From the NCBI GenBank assembly GCA_947566705.1, contig CANOLA010000002.1, positions 37,112 to 101,111 of the forward strand: a DNA stretch of 64,000 bases. The letters run 5' to 3'. Made by a program: the position numbers and the translations under genes. This DNA is from an uncultured Lachnospiraceae bacterium (GTDB taxonomy: Bacteria > Bacillota > Clostridia > Lachnospirales > Lachnospiraceae). Shown piece by piece: positions 9,202 to 18,275 of the stretch (within the stretch, counting starts at the first letter, position 1; each line of letters begins with the position of its first letter). Below the pieces are notes generated by a model, which worked only from the letters and a program-made list of their open reading frames with translations, did no database searches and had not been told where the DNA came from.

Positions 9202-10504
9202 AAATACAAGGGAACTGGCGCTTGACATGCTGGTTTCCATCAACGAAGAAGGGCAGTACAGCCATCTGCTCCTGCGCCAGGTACTGGAAAAATACCAGTA
9301 CCTGGACAAGAAGGAGCGCGCATTTCTGACAAGGCTGACCGAGGGAACCATAGAGCGAAGGATTACCCTTGACTATGTAATTGACTCCTTTTCCAGAACA
9401 AAAGTTAATAAGATGAAACCATTTATCCGGAACCTGCTTCGTCTTGGCGTTTACCAGATTATGTATATGGACAGCGTACCGGATTCCGCGGCGTGCAATG
9501 AGGCGGTAAAGCTTGCCAGAAAGCATGGTTTTTCCGGTCTGTCCGGATTTGTGAACGGTGTTTTAAGAAGCGTTGCAAGGGGATGGAAGGAGGTAAAATA
9601 CCCGGATGAAAGGACAGCTTCTGCAAAGGCATGGTCTGTCCGTTATTCTGTGCCGGAATGGATGGTTACACTCTGGCAGACTTCATACGGGATGGATAAA
9701 ACAAAAGAGATTCTGGAAGGCTTTCAGGGGGAGTTTCCGTTGTGCATCCGCGTAAACCGGAATAAGACCACGCCGGAGGATTTAAAGAAGAGGCTGGAAG
9801 CAGCGGGGATTACCGTGGAAGCGGCCGGAGGGTTTTCCCATGCTTTTTTTGTCAGAGGCGTGGATTACCCGGCTGCCCTGCCTGGCTTTGCGGAAGGGGA
9901 ATTTTATGTGCAGGATATCAGTTCCATGCGTGTGGCAGAGCTTGCCGGTGTCAGGAAAGGCGATTACGTGATTGATGTCTGTGCCGCACCGGGCGGTAAA
10001 AGCATTTACCTTGCAGAGCTGCTGGAAGGCAGCGGAATGGTTGAGGCCAGGGATCTGACAGAATACAAGGTGGGAATGCTGGAGGAAAATATAAAAAGGC
10101 ACGGACTCACCAACTGTAAAGCTGTTTTAATGGATGCGCTGGCAGATGACGCAGATTCCCATGACAGGGCGGATGTGTTAATCTGTGACCTGCCATGTTC
10201 CGGACTTGGAGTGATGGGTAAAAAAACGGATATCCGTTACAAAATGACACTGGAAAAGGCAAAAGAGCTTGCCAGTCTGCAGAGGCAGATTCTGTCTGTT
10301 GTACATAAGTATGTAAAACCGGGTGGGACCCTGGTATACAGTACATGTACGCTGCATGACGAGGAAAACGAAAAAAATGCGGAGTGGTTTGTAAAAACTT
10401 CTCCGGAATTTACACTGGTATCACAGGAACAGATTTTTCCCCGTGCAGGACAGGGCGACGGATTTTTCCTTGGAAAATTTGTACGGGACGGAGCAGGACG
10501 ATGA
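9194..10504 (+). CDS. rsmB: 16S rRNA (cytosine-967-C5)-methyltransferase
   Basis: RsmB/Sun methylates C967 of 16S rRNA. The N-terminal part (residues 1 to about 140) is the NusB-like RNA-binding domain (NTRELALDMLVSINEEGQYS). The C-terminal SAM domain has DVCAAPGGKSIYLAELL (motif I), CDLPCSGLGVMGKKTD (motif IV, catalytic Cys) and VYSTCTLHDEENE (motif VI Cys). I prefer the ATG at 9194 to the GTG codon immediately before it. The stop codon overlaps the rlmN start in an ATGA arrangement. Confidence 0.96.
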   Translation: MTENTRELALDMLVSINEEGQYSHLLLRQVLEKYQYLDKKERAFLTRLTEGTIERRITLDYVIDSFSRTKVNKMKPFIRNLLRLGVYQIMYMDSVPDSAACNEAVKLARKHGFSGLSGFVNGVLRSVARGWKEVKYPDERTASAKAWSVRYSVPEWMVTLWQTSYGMDKTKEILEGFQGEFPLCIRVNRNKTTPEDLKKRLEAAGITVEAAGGFSHAFFVRGVDYPAALPGFAEGEFYVQDISSMRVAELAGVRKGDYVIDVCAAPGGKSIYLAELLEGSGMVEARDLTEYKVGMLEENIKRHGLTNCKAVLMDALADDADSHDRADVLICDLPCSGLGVMGKKTDIRYKMTLEKAKELASLQRQILSVVHKYVKPGGTLVYSTCTLHDEENEKNAEWFVKTSPEFTLVSQEQIFPRAGQGDGFFLGKFVRDGAGR

Positions 10505-11532
10505 ATGAAAAAACAGACATTAAATCAATGAACCTGGATGAGCTGACGCAGTTTGTGACAGAACACGGGGAAAAGAAATTCCGTGCAAAGCAGATTTATG
10601 AATGGCTTCATGTGAAGCATGCATATACATTTTCAGAAATGACAAATCTGTCCGCCGAGTTCAGAAAATGGCTGGAATCCTCCTGCAGCATCACTGCAGT
10701 AAGGCAGGAGGCAGTACAGGTTTCCAGACTGGACGGCACCAGAAAATATCTTTTTGCGCTGGAAGACGGGAATCTGATAGAGAGCGTGCTGATGCGGTAC
10801 AGACATGGCAATTCCGTGTGCATTTCCTCGCAGGCAGGCTGCCGGATGGGATGCGTGTTCTGTGCATCCACACTTGGCGGTCTGGTACGGAACCTGACGG
10901 CGGCGGAAATGCTGGATCAGGTTTATGCAATCGGAGCGGATACCGGGGAGCGGGTTTCCAATGTGGTTGTCATGGGAACGGGGGAGCCGCTGGATAACTA
11001 TGAACAGCTTGTAAAATTTATAGAGATGCTCACGGATGAAAACGGGCTGCATATCAGCCAGAGGAATCTTACCGTGTCCACCTGCGGGATTGTTCCCCGT
11101 ATACGGGAACTTGCCGGCCGGCAGTTTGCCATTACGCTGGCGCTTTCCCTGCATGCGCCAAACCAGAAAAAACGCAGGGAACTGATGCCGGTTGCAAATA
11201 AATACGGGATTCATGAGGTTGTGGACGCCTGCAGGTATTATTTTGAACAGACCGGACGCAGGGTAACTTTTGAATACAGTCTTGTGGGAGGCGTGAATGA
11301 CAGCGGGGAGGATGCCAGGGAGCTGTCCGGACTGCTCTCAGGCATGAACTGCCATGTAAACCTGATTCCCGTCAATCCGGTGAGGGAAAATAATTTTGTT
11401 CCTTCGGATGCACGTGCGACTGCAGCGTTTAAGGAAAAACTTGAAAAAAACGGATTAAATGTAACAGTGCGGCGGGAAATGGGACGTGATATTGACGGCG
11501 CATGCGGACAGCTGCGGCACAGATATCTTTAG
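10501..11532 (+). CDS. rlmN: Dual-specificity 23S rRNA/tRNA adenine-C2 methyltransferase
   Basis: RlmN is a radical SAM enzyme that methylates A2503 of 23S rRNA and A37 of some tRNAs. The radical SAM cluster motif CRMGCVFCAS is clear. GTGEPLDNYEQ, STCGIVPRIRELA and LALSLHAPNQKKRRELMP follow in family order. A C-terminal Cys lies in the REMGRDIDGACGQLR region, as expected for the methyl-carrying Cys. The start at 10501 overlaps the rsmB stop (ATGA) and gives 343 residues; longer in-frame starts would lie inside rsmB. Confidence 0.97.
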   Translation: MNEKTDIKSMNLDELTQFVTEHGEKKFRAKQIYEWLHVKHAYTFSEMTNLSAEFRKWLESSCSITAVRQEAVQVSRLDGTRKYLFALEDGNLIESVLMRYRHGNSVCISSQAGCRMGCVFCASTLGGLVRNLTAAEMLDQVYAIGADTGERVSNVVVMGTGEPLDNYEQLVKFIEMLTDENGLHISQRNLTVSTCGIVPRIRELAGRQFAITLALSLHAPNQKKRRELMPVANKYGIHEVVDACRYYFEQTGRRVTFEYSLVGGVNDSGEDARELSGLLSGMNCHVNLIPVNPVRENNFVPSDARATAAFKEKLEKNGLNVTVRREMGRDIDGACGQLRHRYL

Positions 11533-11616
11533 CAGTACTTGCCAAAGACCATAAGAATGTGGTAATATTTACAGATGATGGGATGATATGCTCCACTATG
11601 AGAAAGGATAAGACGG

Positions 11617-12342
11617 ATGAAGACGTATTCCATGACGGATACCGGCATCATGCGGGAAATGAACCAGGACTATTTCTTTGCATCAGATGAACCCGTTGGA
11701 AACCTCCCAAACCTCTATATTGTGGCAGACGGAATGGGTGGTCACAGGGCTGGCGATTATGCTTCACGCTATACGACACAGCGTGTGGTTGCGTCGGTGT
11801 CCAGAAATCGGGACGAGGAACCGGTAACGATACTGAAAGAAGCAATTACAACTGCAAACAGGCTCCTGATTGAGGAAGCGGCAGAAGATGAGTCGAGGCG
11901 CGGAATGGGCACGACTCTGGTTGCTGCGACAATTATGGACGGCAGGCTTTTTGTTGCGAATATTGGGGACAGCAGGCTTTATCTGGTTGACCGCGATATC
12001 CGCCAGATTACAAGGGACCATTCCCTTGTGGCGGAAATGGTGAGGATCGGGGAAGTTGATGTCCAGACGGCAAGGGAACATCCGGATAAAAATATTATTA
12101 CCCGTGCGATTGGTGCCGGGGCTGGCGTGGAGGCGGATTTCTTTGAAATTGAACTTGCGCCGGGAAACCAGATTTTAATCTGTACTGATGGTCTGACCAA
12201 TATGGTGGAGGATTCTGTAATCCGTGATATTATGCTGCGCGCAGATACCCTCGAAAAGCGGGTGGAGATGCTGGTTGAGACTGCAAACCATAATGGAGGC
12301 AGGGACAATATTACAGTAATGATTATAGAACCATTTATGTAA
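11617..12342 (+). CDS. stp: PP2C-type Ser/Thr protein phosphatase
   Basis: This cytoplasmic phosphatase is the usual partner of the PASTA kinase encoded next. PP2C metal-binding motifs are present: REMNQDYFF, IVADGMGGHRAGDYAS, GTTLVAATI, VANIGDSRLYLV, TRDHSLV and LICTDGLTNM, with NHNGGRDNITVM at the end. The length of 241 residues is typical for PrpC/Stp. An 84-nt gap separates it from rlmN without a clear terminator. The kinase starts 44 bp downstream. Confidence 0.96.
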   Translation: MKTYSMTDTGIMREMNQDYFFASDEPVGNLPNLYIVADGMGGHRAGDYASRYTTQRVVASVSRNRDEEPVTILKEAITTANRLLIEEAAEDESRRGMGTTLVAATIMDGRLFVANIGDSRLYLVDRDIRQITRDHSLVAEMVRIGEVDVQTAREHPDKNIITRAIGAGAGVEADFFEIELAPGNQILICTDGLTNMVEDSVIRDIMLRADTLEKRVEMLVETANHNGGRDNITVMIIEPFM

Positions 12343-12386
12343 CTGTGAGGGTAAGCAGTTACCCAGTTTCTTGATGAGGTGAAAAT

Positions 12387-14498
12387 ATGTTGACAGTTGG
12401 TACGTATTTAGCGGATCGCTATGAAATCCTTAGTAAAATCGGCGCAGGAGGAATGTCGGATGTCTACAAGGCAAAAGACCATATCCTCGGCAGGTTTGTG
12501 GCGATTAAGGTATTAAAGCCGGAATTTTCCGAGGACAGGGGGTTTGTGTCCAAATTCCGCACGGAAGCGCAGTCTGCGGCAGGACTTGAGCATCCGAACA
12601 TTGTAAATATCTATGACGTTGGAAGTGAAGAGGGACTCTATTATATTGTAATGGAATATGTAGAGGGAATCACCCTTAAGACATACATTGAAAAAAAGGG
12701 ACAGCTGTCCTTTAAAGAAGCAGTAAGTATTGCAATTCAGGTGGCAAGGGGTATTGAGTCGGCGCATGCCAAGCAGATCACCCACAGGGATATCAAGCCG
12801 CAGAATATTATTATTTCCACAGAGGGCAAGGTCAAGGTTACGGATTTTGGTATTGCAAAGGCAGCTTCCTCCAATACCATCAGCTCTGATGTAATGGGAT
12901 CTGTGCATTATTCCTCCCCGGAACAGGCAAGAAACGGGTTTGTGGACGGCAGAAGCGATATCTATTCCCTGGGTATTGTGATGTATGAAATGGTGACCGG
13001 ACGCGTGCCGTTTGACGGTGATACGACGGTTGCAGTTGCAATCCAGCATCTGCAGGAGGAGATGACGCCGCCGGGCAATTATGCGGAGAATCTTCCGGTC
13101 AGCCTGGAAAAAATCATTGTAAAATGTGCACAGAAAAATCCCGACCGCCGTTACCAGACAATTGAGGAATTACTGGACGATCTGCGTAAATCACTGCAGA
13201 CGCCGGATGAGGACTTTGTTGTGATTGCGCCGCTTGTTGATAACGGAAAAACCAAGGTCATCAGTGAAGAGGAGCTGCGCCAGATTAAAGAGCAGCGCCA
13301 GCCTGTGGAGCAGCGCGCACAGGCGCCTGTAAGCAGCCGTCCTGCACAGGAGCCGGTTTATGAGGAAGATGATGACGACGATGATGATGATATGGAAGAT
13401 GATGACGGGGATTTAAACCCGAAAATGGATAAGGCGGTAACAATCATGGCGGTTGTTGTGGCAGCAATTATCCTGATTGTAATTATTTATCTGATCGGCA
13501 GTTTTTTCGACTTGTTCCATACAGGCGGAAAGCAGCCGGAGTCGCAGACCCAGACACAGACTGAGACGGAAAGTGAGTCAGAGAGTGCCACAGAAGAGAA
13601 GGTTGTGGTAGAGGATGTGCGCGGAAAGACACAGCAGGAGGCTCAGAATACTCTTGAGGCACAGGGACTGTTTATGTTTGTTATTGCAGAGCAGAAGTCT
13701 GACCAGCCGGAAGGAACCGTTTTGGAGCAGGATCCGATCGGGGGCAGTTCCGTGGAAAAGGGCACGACAGTCAATGTCATTGTTGCAGGTACTGAAAATA
13801 TTAACTATACAGATGAAGATAACAACAAGGATAATATTCCGGTTCCGAGTGTGGTTGGAAAGATGGAAAAAGATGCGGCCAGCATACTGGATGCAGCAGG
13901 TTTCCGTGTAAGCAAATCCTACAAGTATGACAGCACCGTTGATGCCGGAAAGGTAATTTCCCAGAGTCCGAACGGAGGTACAGCACCGGAGGGAAGCACC
14001 GTAACCATTGTAATCAGCCAGGGAGAACAGTCTGTGACGGTTCCGAATGTGGTAGGTGATTCAAAGGATACTGCGAGCAGTAAACTGACTAAAGAAGGAC
14101 TGAAGGTGGATGTGAAGGAAGCCTATGACAATTCTGTTCCGGCAGGTCAGGTAATCCGTCAGAGCATTGCCGGAGGAAAGGTGGTTCCGGCTGGAACGAC
14201 GGTTACGATTACAGTAAGCCTTGGACCGGAAGAGTCAAAGACGTACAGTTTTAGTAAAACCTACAGTGCACCGGAAAATGCAGTAAGTGCAAGCTATACG
14301 GTAACTGGAAGTGACGGGGTGGTTTATGACAGCGGGACAGTGGATGTTGACGGCTCCCTGACGGTATCTGTATCCGATATGGAATGTGACTCCGGAACAG
14401 TGACGATTACCTGGACCATTGAAGTAATTGACGAAGAAGGACTTTCGGAAACCTCTACAAAGCAGGAAAGCCACTCTGTAAAATTTACGAAACAATAG
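12387..14498 (+). CDS. prkC: PASTA-domain Ser/Thr protein kinase (PrkC/Stk type)
   Basis: This single-pass membrane kinase couples cell-wall state to cytoplasmic phosphorylation. Residues 1 to about 270 form a Hanks kinase with a Gly-rich loop (IGAGGMSDVYKA), Lys41, catalytic loop HRDIKPQN (Asp135) and DFG at 153-155. A juxtamembrane linker contains a run of acidic residues. A membrane helix spans about 351-376 (VVVAAIILIVIIYLIGSFF). Three extracellular PASTA repeats cover roughly 406-468, 484-547 and 550-614 (IPVPSVVG, VTVPNVVG). A non-PASTA beta-rich tail of about 85 residues ends the protein. A GAGGTG ribosome binding site precedes the ATG. Confidence 0.97.
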   Translation: MLTVGTYLADRYEILSKIGAGGMSDVYKAKDHILGRFVAIKVLKPEFSEDRGFVSKFRTEAQSAAGLEHPNIVNIYDVGSEEGLYYIVMEYVEGITLKTYIEKKGQLSFKEAVSIAIQVARGIESAHAKQITHRDIKPQNIIISTEGKVKVTDFGIAKAASSNTISSDVMGSVHYSSPEQARNGFVDGRSDIYSLGIVMYEMVTGRVPFDGDTTVAVAIQHLQEEMTPPGNYAENLPVSLEKIIVKCAQKNPDRRYQTIEELLDDLRKSLQTPDEDFVVIAPLVDNGKTKVISEEELRQIKEQRQPVEQRAQAPVSSRPAQEPVYEEDDDDDDDDMEDDDGDLNPKMDKAVTIMAVVVAAIILIVIIYLIGSFFDLFHTGGKQPESQTQTQTETESESESATEEKVVVEDVRGKTQQEAQNTLEAQGLFMFVIAEQKSDQPEGTVLEQDPIGGSSVEKGTTVNVIVAGTENINYTDEDNNKDNIPVPSVVGKMEKDAASILDAAGFRVSKSYKYDSTVDAGKVISQSPNGGTAPEGSTVTIVISQGEQSVTVPNVVGDSKDTASSKLTKEGLKVDVKEAYDNSVPAGQVIRQSIAGGKVVPAGTTVTITVSLGPEESKTYSFSKTYSAPENAVSASYTVTGSDGVVYDSGTVDVDGSLTVSVSDMECDSGTVTITWTIEVIDEEGLSETSTKQESHSVKFTKQ

Positions 14499-14505
14499 GT
14501 TTTAT

Positions 14506-15369
14506 ATGCAGGGAAAGATTATTAAAGGAATTTCCGGTTTCTACTATGTTTACGTGGCGGAAACCGGAATTTATGAATGTAAGGCAAAGGGTATTTTCCG
14601 TAACCAGAAGATAAAACCCCTGGTTGGGGATGATGTGGAAATCGCAGTGCTGGACGAAGAAAAAAGAACCGGAAACGTGGAAAAAATTTTTCCAAGGAAA
14701 ACGGAATTAATCCGTCCGGCAGTTGCAAACATAGACATGGCGCTGCTTATTTTTGCGGTAGCAAAGCCGGAACCAAACTTTAATTTGATGGACCGGTTTT
14801 TATGCATGATGGAATACCAGAACGTACCGGTTATGATATGTTTTAACAAATGCGACCTGGTAACGGAAGAAAAAAGAAGACAGCTTGCAGAGATTTATGA
14901 ACCGGCGGGATATGAACTGTGTTTTACCAGTGTGGAAAGCGGGGAAAATACCGGGGAATTAAAAGAGCGGCTGCAGGGAAAGACCGTTGCCGCCTCCGGT
15001 CCGTCCGGTGTTGGCAAGTCTTCCCTGATTAACTGTATGCAGAGTTCTGTTCATATGCAGATAGGGGAAATCAGTGAAAAAATTTCCCGCGGCAGGCATA
15101 CGACAAGGCATACTCAGCTGATTCCGTTAGGGGAACAGACATACATTATGGATACGCCGGGATTCAGTTCCATGGATCTGCCGGGATTTACGAAGGATCT
15201 GCTTGGGACATGCTATCCGGAATTTGTCCGTTATGAGCCGGGATGCCGCTTTAGAGGCTGCAGCCATATTGAAGAGCCGGACTGCGGGGTAAAACAGGCA
15301 CTGGAAGAGGGAAACATCAGTCCGGTGCGTTATGAAAACTATAAAATTCTTTATAAGAGTAAAATGTAG
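14506..15369 (+). CDS. rsgA: Small ribosomal subunit biogenesis GTPase
   Basis: RsgA (CpgA/YjeQ) is a circularly permuted GTPase that acts late in 30S assembly. An N-terminal OB-fold (GKIIKGISGFYYVY) precedes the permuted motif order: G4 NKCD, then G1 GPSGVGKSSL, then G3 DTPGFSS. A C-terminal zinc site follows (CYPEFVRYEPGCRFRGCSH plus a later Cys). The length of 287 residues is typical. Its place directly behind stp-prkC matches the arrangement in Bacillus and Clostridia, where CpgA is a known PrkC substrate. Confidence 0.97.
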   Translation: MQGKIIKGISGFYYVYVAETGIYECKAKGIFRNQKIKPLVGDDVEIAVLDEEKRTGNVEKIFPRKTELIRPAVANIDMALLIFAVAKPEPNFNLMDRFLCMMEYQNVPVMICFNKCDLVTEEKRRQLAEIYEPAGYELCFTSVESGENTGELKERLQGKTVAASGPSGVGKSSLINCMQSSVHMQIGEISEKISRGRHTTRHTQLIPLGEQTYIMDTPGFSSMDLPGFTKDLLGTCYPEFVRYEPGCRFRGCSHIEEPDCGVKQALEEGNISPVRYENYKILYKSKM

Positions 15370-15401
15370 TGCATGGGTTGTACCAGCATGGAGGAGAACA
15401 A

Positions 15402-16073
15402 ATGAATTTTTTATCACCATCCATTTTGTCAGCAGATTTTGCAAGACTTGGGGAACAGATCAGGCTTCTTGATGAGGCTGGCGCTGATTATGTACATATT
15501 GATGTAATGGATGGATGCTTTGTACCAAGTATCAGTTTTGGACTGCCGGTTGTAAAGGCAGTCCGAAAGGAGACAGGGCGGGTGCTGGATCTGCACCTGA
15601 TGGTTGAGGAGCCGGAGAGGTATATTTCTGACTTTGCAGAGGCAGGGGCAGATATTATTACTGTCCATGCAGAAGCGTGCAGGCATCTGGACCACACCAT
15701 CGGGGCGGTAAAAAAACAGGGAGTCCGGGCAGGCGTTGCAATTAATCCCGCCACGCCGGTGGAAATTCTGCACAATGTGATCGCGGAAGTGGACATGGTG
15801 CTGGTAATGACCGTCAATCCGGGATTTGCCGGACAGAAGCTGATTCCGTATACCCTGGACAAGGTGCGCGAGGTAAAAGCCCTTACGAATGAGCTTGGAC
15901 TTAAGACCGATATTGAAGTGGACGGGGGCATTCATCTGGGAAATGCAGCATCTGTCCTGGAGGCCGGGGCAAATGTAATTGTGGCAGGCTCTGCTGTCTT
16001 TAAAGGGGATATCAGGGAAAACACAGGCAGTTTTCTTAATATAATGCAAAAGGAAGGAAGGAACCGCATATGA
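15402..16073 (+). CDS. rpe: Ribulose-phosphate 3-epimerase
   Basis: It interconverts ribulose 5-phosphate and xylulose 5-phosphate in the pentose phosphate pathway. The TIM-barrel motifs are plain: LSPSILSADFARLGEQ, DYVHIDVMDGCFVPSISFG, LHLMVEEPERYI, VNPGFAGQKLI and EVDGGIHLGNA. I chose the ATG at 15402 because GGAGGAG lies directly upstream; the earlier in-frame start would overlap the rsgA stop and add non-family residues. The 3' end overlaps the next gene by 4 bp. Confidence 0.97.
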   Translation: MNFLSPSILSADFARLGEQIRLLDEAGADYVHIDVMDGCFVPSISFGLPVVKAVRKETGRVLDLHLMVEEPERYISDFAEAGADIITVHAEACRHLDHTIGAVKKQGVRAGVAINPATPVEILHNVIAEVDMVLVMTVNPGFAGQKLIPYTLDKVREVKALTNELGLKTDIEVDGGIHLGNAASVLEAGANVIVAGSAVFKGDIRENTGSFLNIMQKEGRNRI

Positions 16074-16717
16074 AATACTTAATTGTTACAGGGGGAATGA
16101 CAACAGACGAAATAATCACAAATGTTATAAAAAAGGGCGGGTATGAGGTGGTAATTGCCGTGGATTCAGGAACGGAATTTCTTTACCGAGCAGGAATTAT
16201 TCCGGATATTATTGTAGGTGACCTGGATTCTGCCAATCCGGATATCATAGATTATTACCGTGATTTTGAATATATTGACTTTTGTATTCTGAAACCGGAA
16301 AAGGATGATACAGACACAGAACATGCGATTCATGAGGCTATCCGCCGCGGTGCAGGGGATATCACAATCGTCGGGGGAACAGGAACAAGGCTGGACCATG
16401 TGCTTGGAAATATTACCCTGCTTGGTATCGGGCTGGAACACCATGTACCGATTACCATTATTGACGAGCATAACAGAATCCGTATGATAAACCAGCCGAT
16501 TGTACTCAGGAGAAAAGACCAGTACGGAAAATATATTTCCCTGCTGCCGTTTTCAGGAGAGGTGACAGGAGTAACCTTGAAGGGACTCAAATATCCCCTG
16601 GATAACTTTACCATGGGCGGTTTTAATGCACGGGGAATCAGCAATGAAATCGTGGAAGAAGAGGCATCCATCAGTTTAACTTCCGGACAGCTGCTGGTGA
16701 TTGAGTCGAGGGACTAA
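16070..16717 (+). CDS. thiN: Thiamine pyrophosphokinase
   Basis: This enzyme transfers pyrophosphate from ATP to thiamine, giving thiamine diphosphate. Family signatures include VIAVDSGTEFLYRAGIIPDIIVGDLDS with the acidic metal-binding residues, then FCILKPEKDDTDTEHAI and IVGGTGTRLDHVLGNI. The C-terminal domain has FSGEVTGVTLKGLKYPL and GGFNARGISNEI. The length of 215 residues is normal. It shares an ATGA overlap with rpe, so thiamine diphosphate synthesis is coupled to a pentose phosphate enzyme whose pathway partner, transketolase, uses that cofactor. Confidence 0.95.
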   Translation: MKYLIVTGGMTTDEIITNVIKKGGYEVVIAVDSGTEFLYRAGIIPDIIVGDLDSANPDIIDYYRDFEYIDFCILKPEKDDTDTEHAIHEAIRRGAGDITIVGGTGTRLDHVLGNITLLGIGLEHHVPITIIDEHNRIRMINQPIVLRRKDQYGKYISLLPFSGEVTGVTLKGLKYPLDNFTMGGFNARGISNEIVEEEASISLTSGQLLVIESRD

Positions 16718-16775
16718 ATAATTGAGAAAGGCGGAAAATTCTGAAATATAAGATTTTCTGATGGGTAAAGATAAA

Positions 16776-17876
16776 ATGAAACTAGGAATCGTAGGACTTC
16801 CGAACGTGGGAAAAAGTACATTATTTAACTCCCTGACTAAAGCAGGAGCAGAATCTGCAAACTACCCTTTCTGCACCATTGACCCGAATGTGGGAATTGT
16901 TGCTGTACCGGATGAGCGGATTAAAGCTCTGGGGGAAATGTACCATTCCAAAAAAGTAACGCCTGCCGTCATCGAGTTTGTGGATATTGCAGGCCTTGTC
17001 AAGGGTGCAAGCAAAGGGGAGGGACTTGGAAACCAGTTTCTTGCAAATATCCGTGAGGTGGACGCTATTGTTCATGTCGTGCGCTGTTTTGAGGACACCA
17101 ATATTGTCCATGTGGACGGAAGCATTGACCCGGCAAGGGATATTGAGACGATTAACCTCGAACTGGTTTTTTCAGATATTGAGATTCTGGACAGAAGAAT
17201 TGCAAAGGTAGCCAAGCAGGCGCGTATGGATAAAAAGCTTGCAAAGGAGCTGGAGCTTTTAGAGGCTGTCAAAAAACATCTTGAAGACGGCAAAATGGCA
17301 CGTACCTTTGAAGTGCCGGATGATGAGGATGCACAGGACTGGTTTTTAAGTTATAACCTTTTGACCGCCAAACCGACCATTTATGCGGCAAATGTGGCGG
17401 AAAATGACCTTGCAGATGACGGAAATTCCAATGCATATGTGGCGGCAGTCCGCGGCATGGCAAAGGAAGAGGGCAGCGAGGTATTTGTGATCTGTGCACA
17501 GATTGAGCAGGAGATTGCGGAGCTGGATGACGATGAAAAAGCTATGTTTCTTGAGGAACTGGGGCTTAAGGAATCCGGTCTGGAAAAGCTGATTAAGGCA
17601 AGCTACAGTCTTCTGGGACTGATCAGCTACCTGACGGCAGGAGAGGATGAATGCAGGGCATGGACCATTATTAAGGGAACCAAGGCACCGCAGGCAGCCG
17701 GCAAGATTCACAGTGACTTTGAACGTGGCTTTATCCGCGCAGAAGTCGTGAATTACCAGGACCTTTTAGACTGCGGAAGCTTATCCGCTGCAAAGGATAA
17801 GGGGATTGTCGGTCTGGAAGGAAAAGAGTATGTGGTAAAAGACGGGGATGTAATTTTGTTCCGTTTTAACGTATAG
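16776..17876 (+). CDS. ychF: Redox-regulated ATPase YchF (OLA1/Obg-like)
   Basis: YchF is an Obg-family P-loop NTPase that prefers ATP and associates with ribosomes. The family N-terminus MKLGIVGLPNVGKSTLFNSL begins at 16776, giving 366 residues; an ATG at 16761 would add five residues, and neither start has a strong ribosome binding site. Other motifs are VEFVDIAGLVKGASKGEG (G3) and the NVAEND block in the G4 position, where the usual NKxD is absent. The C-terminal TGS domain includes TIIKGTKAPQAAGKIH and DLLDCGSLSAAKDKGIVGLE. Confidence 0.97.
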   Translation: MKLGIVGLPNVGKSTLFNSLTKAGAESANYPFCTIDPNVGIVAVPDERIKALGEMYHSKKVTPAVIEFVDIAGLVKGASKGEGLGNQFLANIREVDAIVHVVRCFEDTNIVHVDGSIDPARDIETINLELVFSDIEILDRRIAKVAKQARMDKKLAKELELLEAVKKHLEDGKMARTFEVPDDEDAQDWFLSYNLLTAKPTIYAANVAENDLADDGNSNAYVAAVRGMAKEEGSEVFVICAQIEQEIAELDDDEKAMFLEELGLKESGLEKLIKASYSLLGLISYLTAGEDECRAWTIIKGTKAPQAAGKIHSDFERGFIRAEVVNYQDLLDCGSLSAAKDKGIVGLEGKEYVVKDGDVILFRFNV

Positions 17877-17893
17877 GGCATAGGAAAAAGGCG

Positions 17894-17950
17894 AAACGCA
17901 TATAATTTCTTAATATTCGCTGTATGGTGGTAAGAAATATATGCGTTTTT
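17894..17950 (+). terminator. Long hairpin with T-tract overlapping the next gene's start
   Basis: The left arm at 17894-17912 (AAACGCATATAATTTCTTA) pairs with the right arm at 17931-17948 (TAAGAAATATATGCGTTT), with one bulged base and an 18-nt loop. A run of five T residues ends the right arm. It has the form of a rho-independent terminator for ychF, but the next gene's ATG at 17941 lies inside the right arm. It may therefore also limit translation or act in attenuation. Confidence 0.65.
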
Positions 17951-18195
17951 CTGATTTATGCGAAAAAGAAGTGATCAGTGCAGGCGACTGCAGATGCCTG
18001 GGAAACGTAAGGAATCTGGAATTTGACAAAGAATGCGGGGAAATTACGGCGCTGATTGTACCGGGACCCGGAAAATATTTTGGATGCTTCTGCCGGGAAA
18101 TTGAATTTTGTATTCCATGGTGCAAGGTTATCCGGATTGGTCCGGATATCATACTGGTGGATTTTGATGAAAAAGAGATGAAACATAAAATATAA
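17941..18195 (+). CDS. YlmC/YmxH-family PRC-barrel protein
   Basis: This 84-residue protein begins MRFSDLCEKEVISAGDCRCLG, matching the YlmC/YmxH family (PRC-barrel fold), which in spore-formers is often sporulation-associated. Its biochemical role is unknown. It contains five cysteines, more than expected by chance for its size, among them DCRCLG and GCFCREIEFC. The ATG sits in the right arm of a long hairpin, and the Shine-Dalgarno-like GGTGG lies in the loop. nrdR follows behind its own promoter. Confidence 0.85.
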   Translation: MRFSDLCEKEVISAGDCRCLGNVRNLEFDKECGEITALIVPGPGKYFGCFCREIEFCIPWCKVIRIGPDIILVDFDEKEMKHKI

Positions 18196-18208
18196 AGAAA
18201 GTTCTTTG

Positions 18209-18237
18209 TTGACAATCAAATAGAGGAAAGTTATACT
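18209..18237 (+). promoter_or_regulatory. Sigma-A-type promoter for nrdR
   Basis: A perfect -35 TTGACA at 18209-18214 and a -10 TATACT at 18232-18237 are separated by exactly 17 bp. The nrdR start is 39 bp beyond the -10 box. Confidence 0.8.
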
Positions 18238-18275
18238 AAGCGTTAAGCAGAAAAGTAAGAAAGGAACAGTACTGA

